A DNA stretch of 64,000 nucleotides from Cristatella mucedo (lineage: Eukaryota; Bryozoa; Phylactolaemata; Cristatellidae). Positions 63,266-64,000 of the stretch are shown piece by piece. Position numbers and translations under genes: made by a program. Below the pieces are notes generated by a model. That model was not told the DNA's origin, did no database searches, and saw only the letters and a list, made by a program, of their open reading frames with translations. The stretch spans positions 4,457,501-4,521,500 of the forward strand of contig WPIO01000028.1 of the NCBI GenBank assembly GCA_009760855.2, given 5' to 3'. Positions within the stretch are counted from its first letter, which is position 1; the number at the start of each line of letters is the position of its first letter.

Positions 63266-64000
63266 AATGTACCTGACCATGAAATCCAAATTGCCAGGAC
63301 AAACTTGCAACACCACAGAGCTCGCCTAGGTTCCAGTGTCAAAGCCAGCCTCACATGTCCACGGTACTGATCATACATAACCACGATGGAAGGCATAAAG
63401 ATCCAGCTGAAGCCTTAATCGGGCACCACAGTTTAAACCAAACACAGAAAAAAGACGACATAAACTACTAATCAAAGCTAATAAAACTCAATGATTTGGA
63501 AGAAAAAAGCCTGGAGGGGCAGCACACATAATCAATTGCTAGCAGCCACCATCTTACGCTACAATAGCCCAAAATACAATCATACTCTAGTGAAAGTCAT
63601 GAATATTTTTACTGATTGTGCAGCCAATTCTAGCAAAAGGTGACAAACCTAAACACAAATTCTCGCTCACTGTTTTCTGCACCTTCAGTTAAACAACAGT
63701 CAACACTCAATGTTCATATATGACAACAAATACGATTAAAAAGCTAAAATGCTTAAACGAGTAAACATAATTAACGTTTCGGGCACAATTGAATTCAATT
63801 ATGCTTAATGTAGCCTCCTTCTTGCACGATCTCAAGTCCATCCCAGTGAGATTCCTTTCTTGCCTTGATGACACTTTTAAGCCAATCCTATGTGTCGACA
63901 GCTCAAAGGCTTGCAGCATATGGTCTATCATGCTGGCGGTGACAAATAGTCCTATTTCTTGCAAAACAACGAAACAATAAGCAAATAACTGACAACAACC
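63266..64000. other. AT-rich sequence, possible CCDC9 intron
   Basis: An unbroken 85-codon - strand frame at 63964-63707 (EIGLFVTASMIDHMLQAFEL, STHRIGLKVSSRQERNLTGM) and an opposing + strand frame are present. Neither matches the CCDC9 N-terminal coiled coil or any family I know. Confidence 0.25.

Overview
This is animal nuclear DNA: split genes with GT-AG introns, tRNA-derived SINEs, non-LTR retrotransposons of the CR1/L2-like (Jockey superfamily) kind, and many microsatellites. The species cannot be read from the sequence. The repeat style (LINE tails ending in ATT repeats, a GTAAAGCGCC hairpin at the 3' end) and the divergence of the two genes from their human counterparts suggest an aquatic invertebrate. 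That is inference only.

Two protein genes can be reconstructed, arranged tail to tail. On the + strand a lamin B receptor / delta(14)-sterol reductase gene (LBR) runs from about 30.0 or 34.3 kb to 45.7 kb. Eight exons (34289-45725), plus a proposed four-codon start exon at 30014-30025, join with consistent splice phases into a 602-residue protein with an arginine/serine-rich nucleoplasmic arm and a complete sterol-reductase membrane domain. I found no exon for the N-terminal Tudor domain of vertebrate LBR. On the - strand a CCDC9-type gene enters from the right edge; its last six exons (62339 down to 51305) give about 669 residues including the RG-rich region, the MTGHER...IDQER block and the acidic WED...DW C-terminus. 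Its N-terminal coiled-coil exon was not found and probably lies beyond the window.

Region by region: 1-29 kb holds no recognisable gene. It contains SINEs, broken LINE copies, (AC)n/(TA)n/(GA)n tracts, a few GC-rich stretches that could be promoters or first exons of unknown genes, and several striking inverted repeats (22755-22844, 25150-25189, 26003-26071, and an inverted SINE pair at 5-483). 29.3-46.9 kb is LBR, with an old reverse-strand LINE carrying two nested SINEs in its fifth intron. 46.9-51.3 kb is an intergenic block of LINE copies. 51.3-62.4 kb is the CCDC9-type gene, with LINE copies in most introns. 62.5-64 kb is another LINE plus AT-rich sequence.

The names used here for repeats are local: LINE-A (most copies; best at 14285-15545), LINE-B (best at 62535-63265), SINE-1 (best at 15888-16065) and SINE-2 (best at 31627-31785). 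The main unifying observation is that LINE-A and SINE-2 end in the same stem-loop, and that long (GA)n arrays sit exactly at its purine-rich position in two copies.
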